Below are positions 5,332 to 5,452 of a DNA stretch of 5,452 nt, one piece after another. The DNA is taken from the NCBI GenBank assembly GCA_024699575.1, contig JAILPF010000457.1, positions 1-5,452 of the forward strand. The letters run 5' to 3'. The stretch is from Acetatifactor sp. GTDB lineage: Bacteria > Bacillota > Clostridia > Lachnospirales > Lachnospiraceae. The position numbers and the translations under genes are program-made. The notes under the pieces are model-generated. The model had not been told where the DNA came from. It ran no database searches and saw only the letters and a list, made by a program, of their open reading frames with translations. The first letter of the stretch is position 1. Each line of letters opens with the position of its first letter.

Positions 5332-5347
5332 GTTATCGCAAAAGATG
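5332..5347. promoter_or_regulatory. Shared motif upstream of metY, copy of the transporter upstream site
   Basis: The minus strand reads ATCTTTTGCGATAACT here, differing at one position from ATCGTTTGCGATAACT at 2951-2966 upstream of the transporter. It lies just after the stop codon of the LysR-type gene and about 77 bp upstream of the predicted metY start. The relative orientation to the gene is opposite at the two places, which matters little for a near-palindrome. Confidence 0.4.
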
Positions 5348-5352
5348 CGTAT

Positions 5353-5452
5353 CTATATTTCTTTATACTTCAAGAGCTCCTCTACATATGCGCTGCCGTA
5401 AACGGACAGGGCGCTGGCTTTTCGGGTAATGTAGCCGATGGTCAGAGGGTCT
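5353..5452 (-). CDS. LysR-type transcriptional regulator, C-terminal end only
   Basis: The frame runs in from the right edge and gives 32 residues ending at TAG. The sequence contains DPLTIGYITRK followed by a Leu/Ser segment and a terminal helix (AYVEELLKY). This matches the usual end of the LysR substrate-binding domain, where a last beta strand of the form LTIGYI is followed by a short helix. The DNA-binding helix-turn-helix is outside the window, so the call rests on a short tail. The gene lies 117 nt upstream of metY in the same direction, with no clear terminator between them. Regulators of this family often control sulfur assimilation genes (CysB, CysL and YtlI types), which makes it a natural candidate to control the genes here. 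Confidence 0.65.
   Translation of the reverse strand, partial: DPLTIGYITRKASALSVYGSAYVEELLKYKEI

Noticed and set aside
5236..5352. SAM riboswitch or T-box leader before metY
   Set aside because: The gap is only 117 nt and lacks the multi-helix layout of an S-box and the T-box consensus; only one inverted repeat is present.

Overview
The window looks like a chromosomal segment from a low-to-moderate GC Gram-positive anaerobe, most likely a Clostridia/Lachnospiraceae-type Firmicute. This is inferred from strong purine-rich ribosome binding sites, U-tailed terminators, a shrunken Rpn-type nuclease gene with a GR-x-EG repeat tail, and the style of the MetY proteins. No ribosomal RNA or other taxonomic marker is present, so the assignment is tentative.

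Every supported gene is on the minus strand. Read in the direction of transcription (right to left): (1) the last 32 codons of a probable LysR-type regulator (5452-5353); (2) a complete metY, O-acetylhomoserine sulfhydrylase (5235-3955), ending in a very strong intrinsic terminator (3911-3940); (3) an AT-rich intergenic stretch of about 400 bp with several inverted repeats but no convincing gene; (4) a short Rpn/PD-(D/E)XK-family gene that keeps its two ends but lacks the nuclease core (3544-3017); (5) a 469-residue membrane transporter of the putative sulfate exporter family (PF03601/UPF0324, YeiH-like; 2875-1466), followed 16 nt later by a 92-residue two-helix membrane protein (1449-1171) and a terminator (1125-1159); (6) the first 348 codons of a second, divergent MetY-like enzyme (1045 to the left edge).

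The theme is sulfur assimilation. Two PLP enzymes of the family that puts sulfide or methanethiol onto O-acetylhomoserine flank a transporter family suspected of moving sulfur oxyanions, with a LysR-type regulator just upstream. The three sulfur-related promoters can be drawn with the same layout: an AATTTTC-containing -35 region, a 17-bp spacer and a -10 box. Each carries a dyad or near-palindrome next to or over it. The regions upstream of metY and of the transporter share the near-palindromic motif ATC(G/T)TTTGCGATAACT.

The most interesting candidate for something undescribed is the transporter plus its unrecognised two-helix partner, read as a possible two-component sulfur export or import unit co-regulated with two MetY paralogues. 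The function and the regulation are inferences; gene order, motifs and repeats are directly visible.
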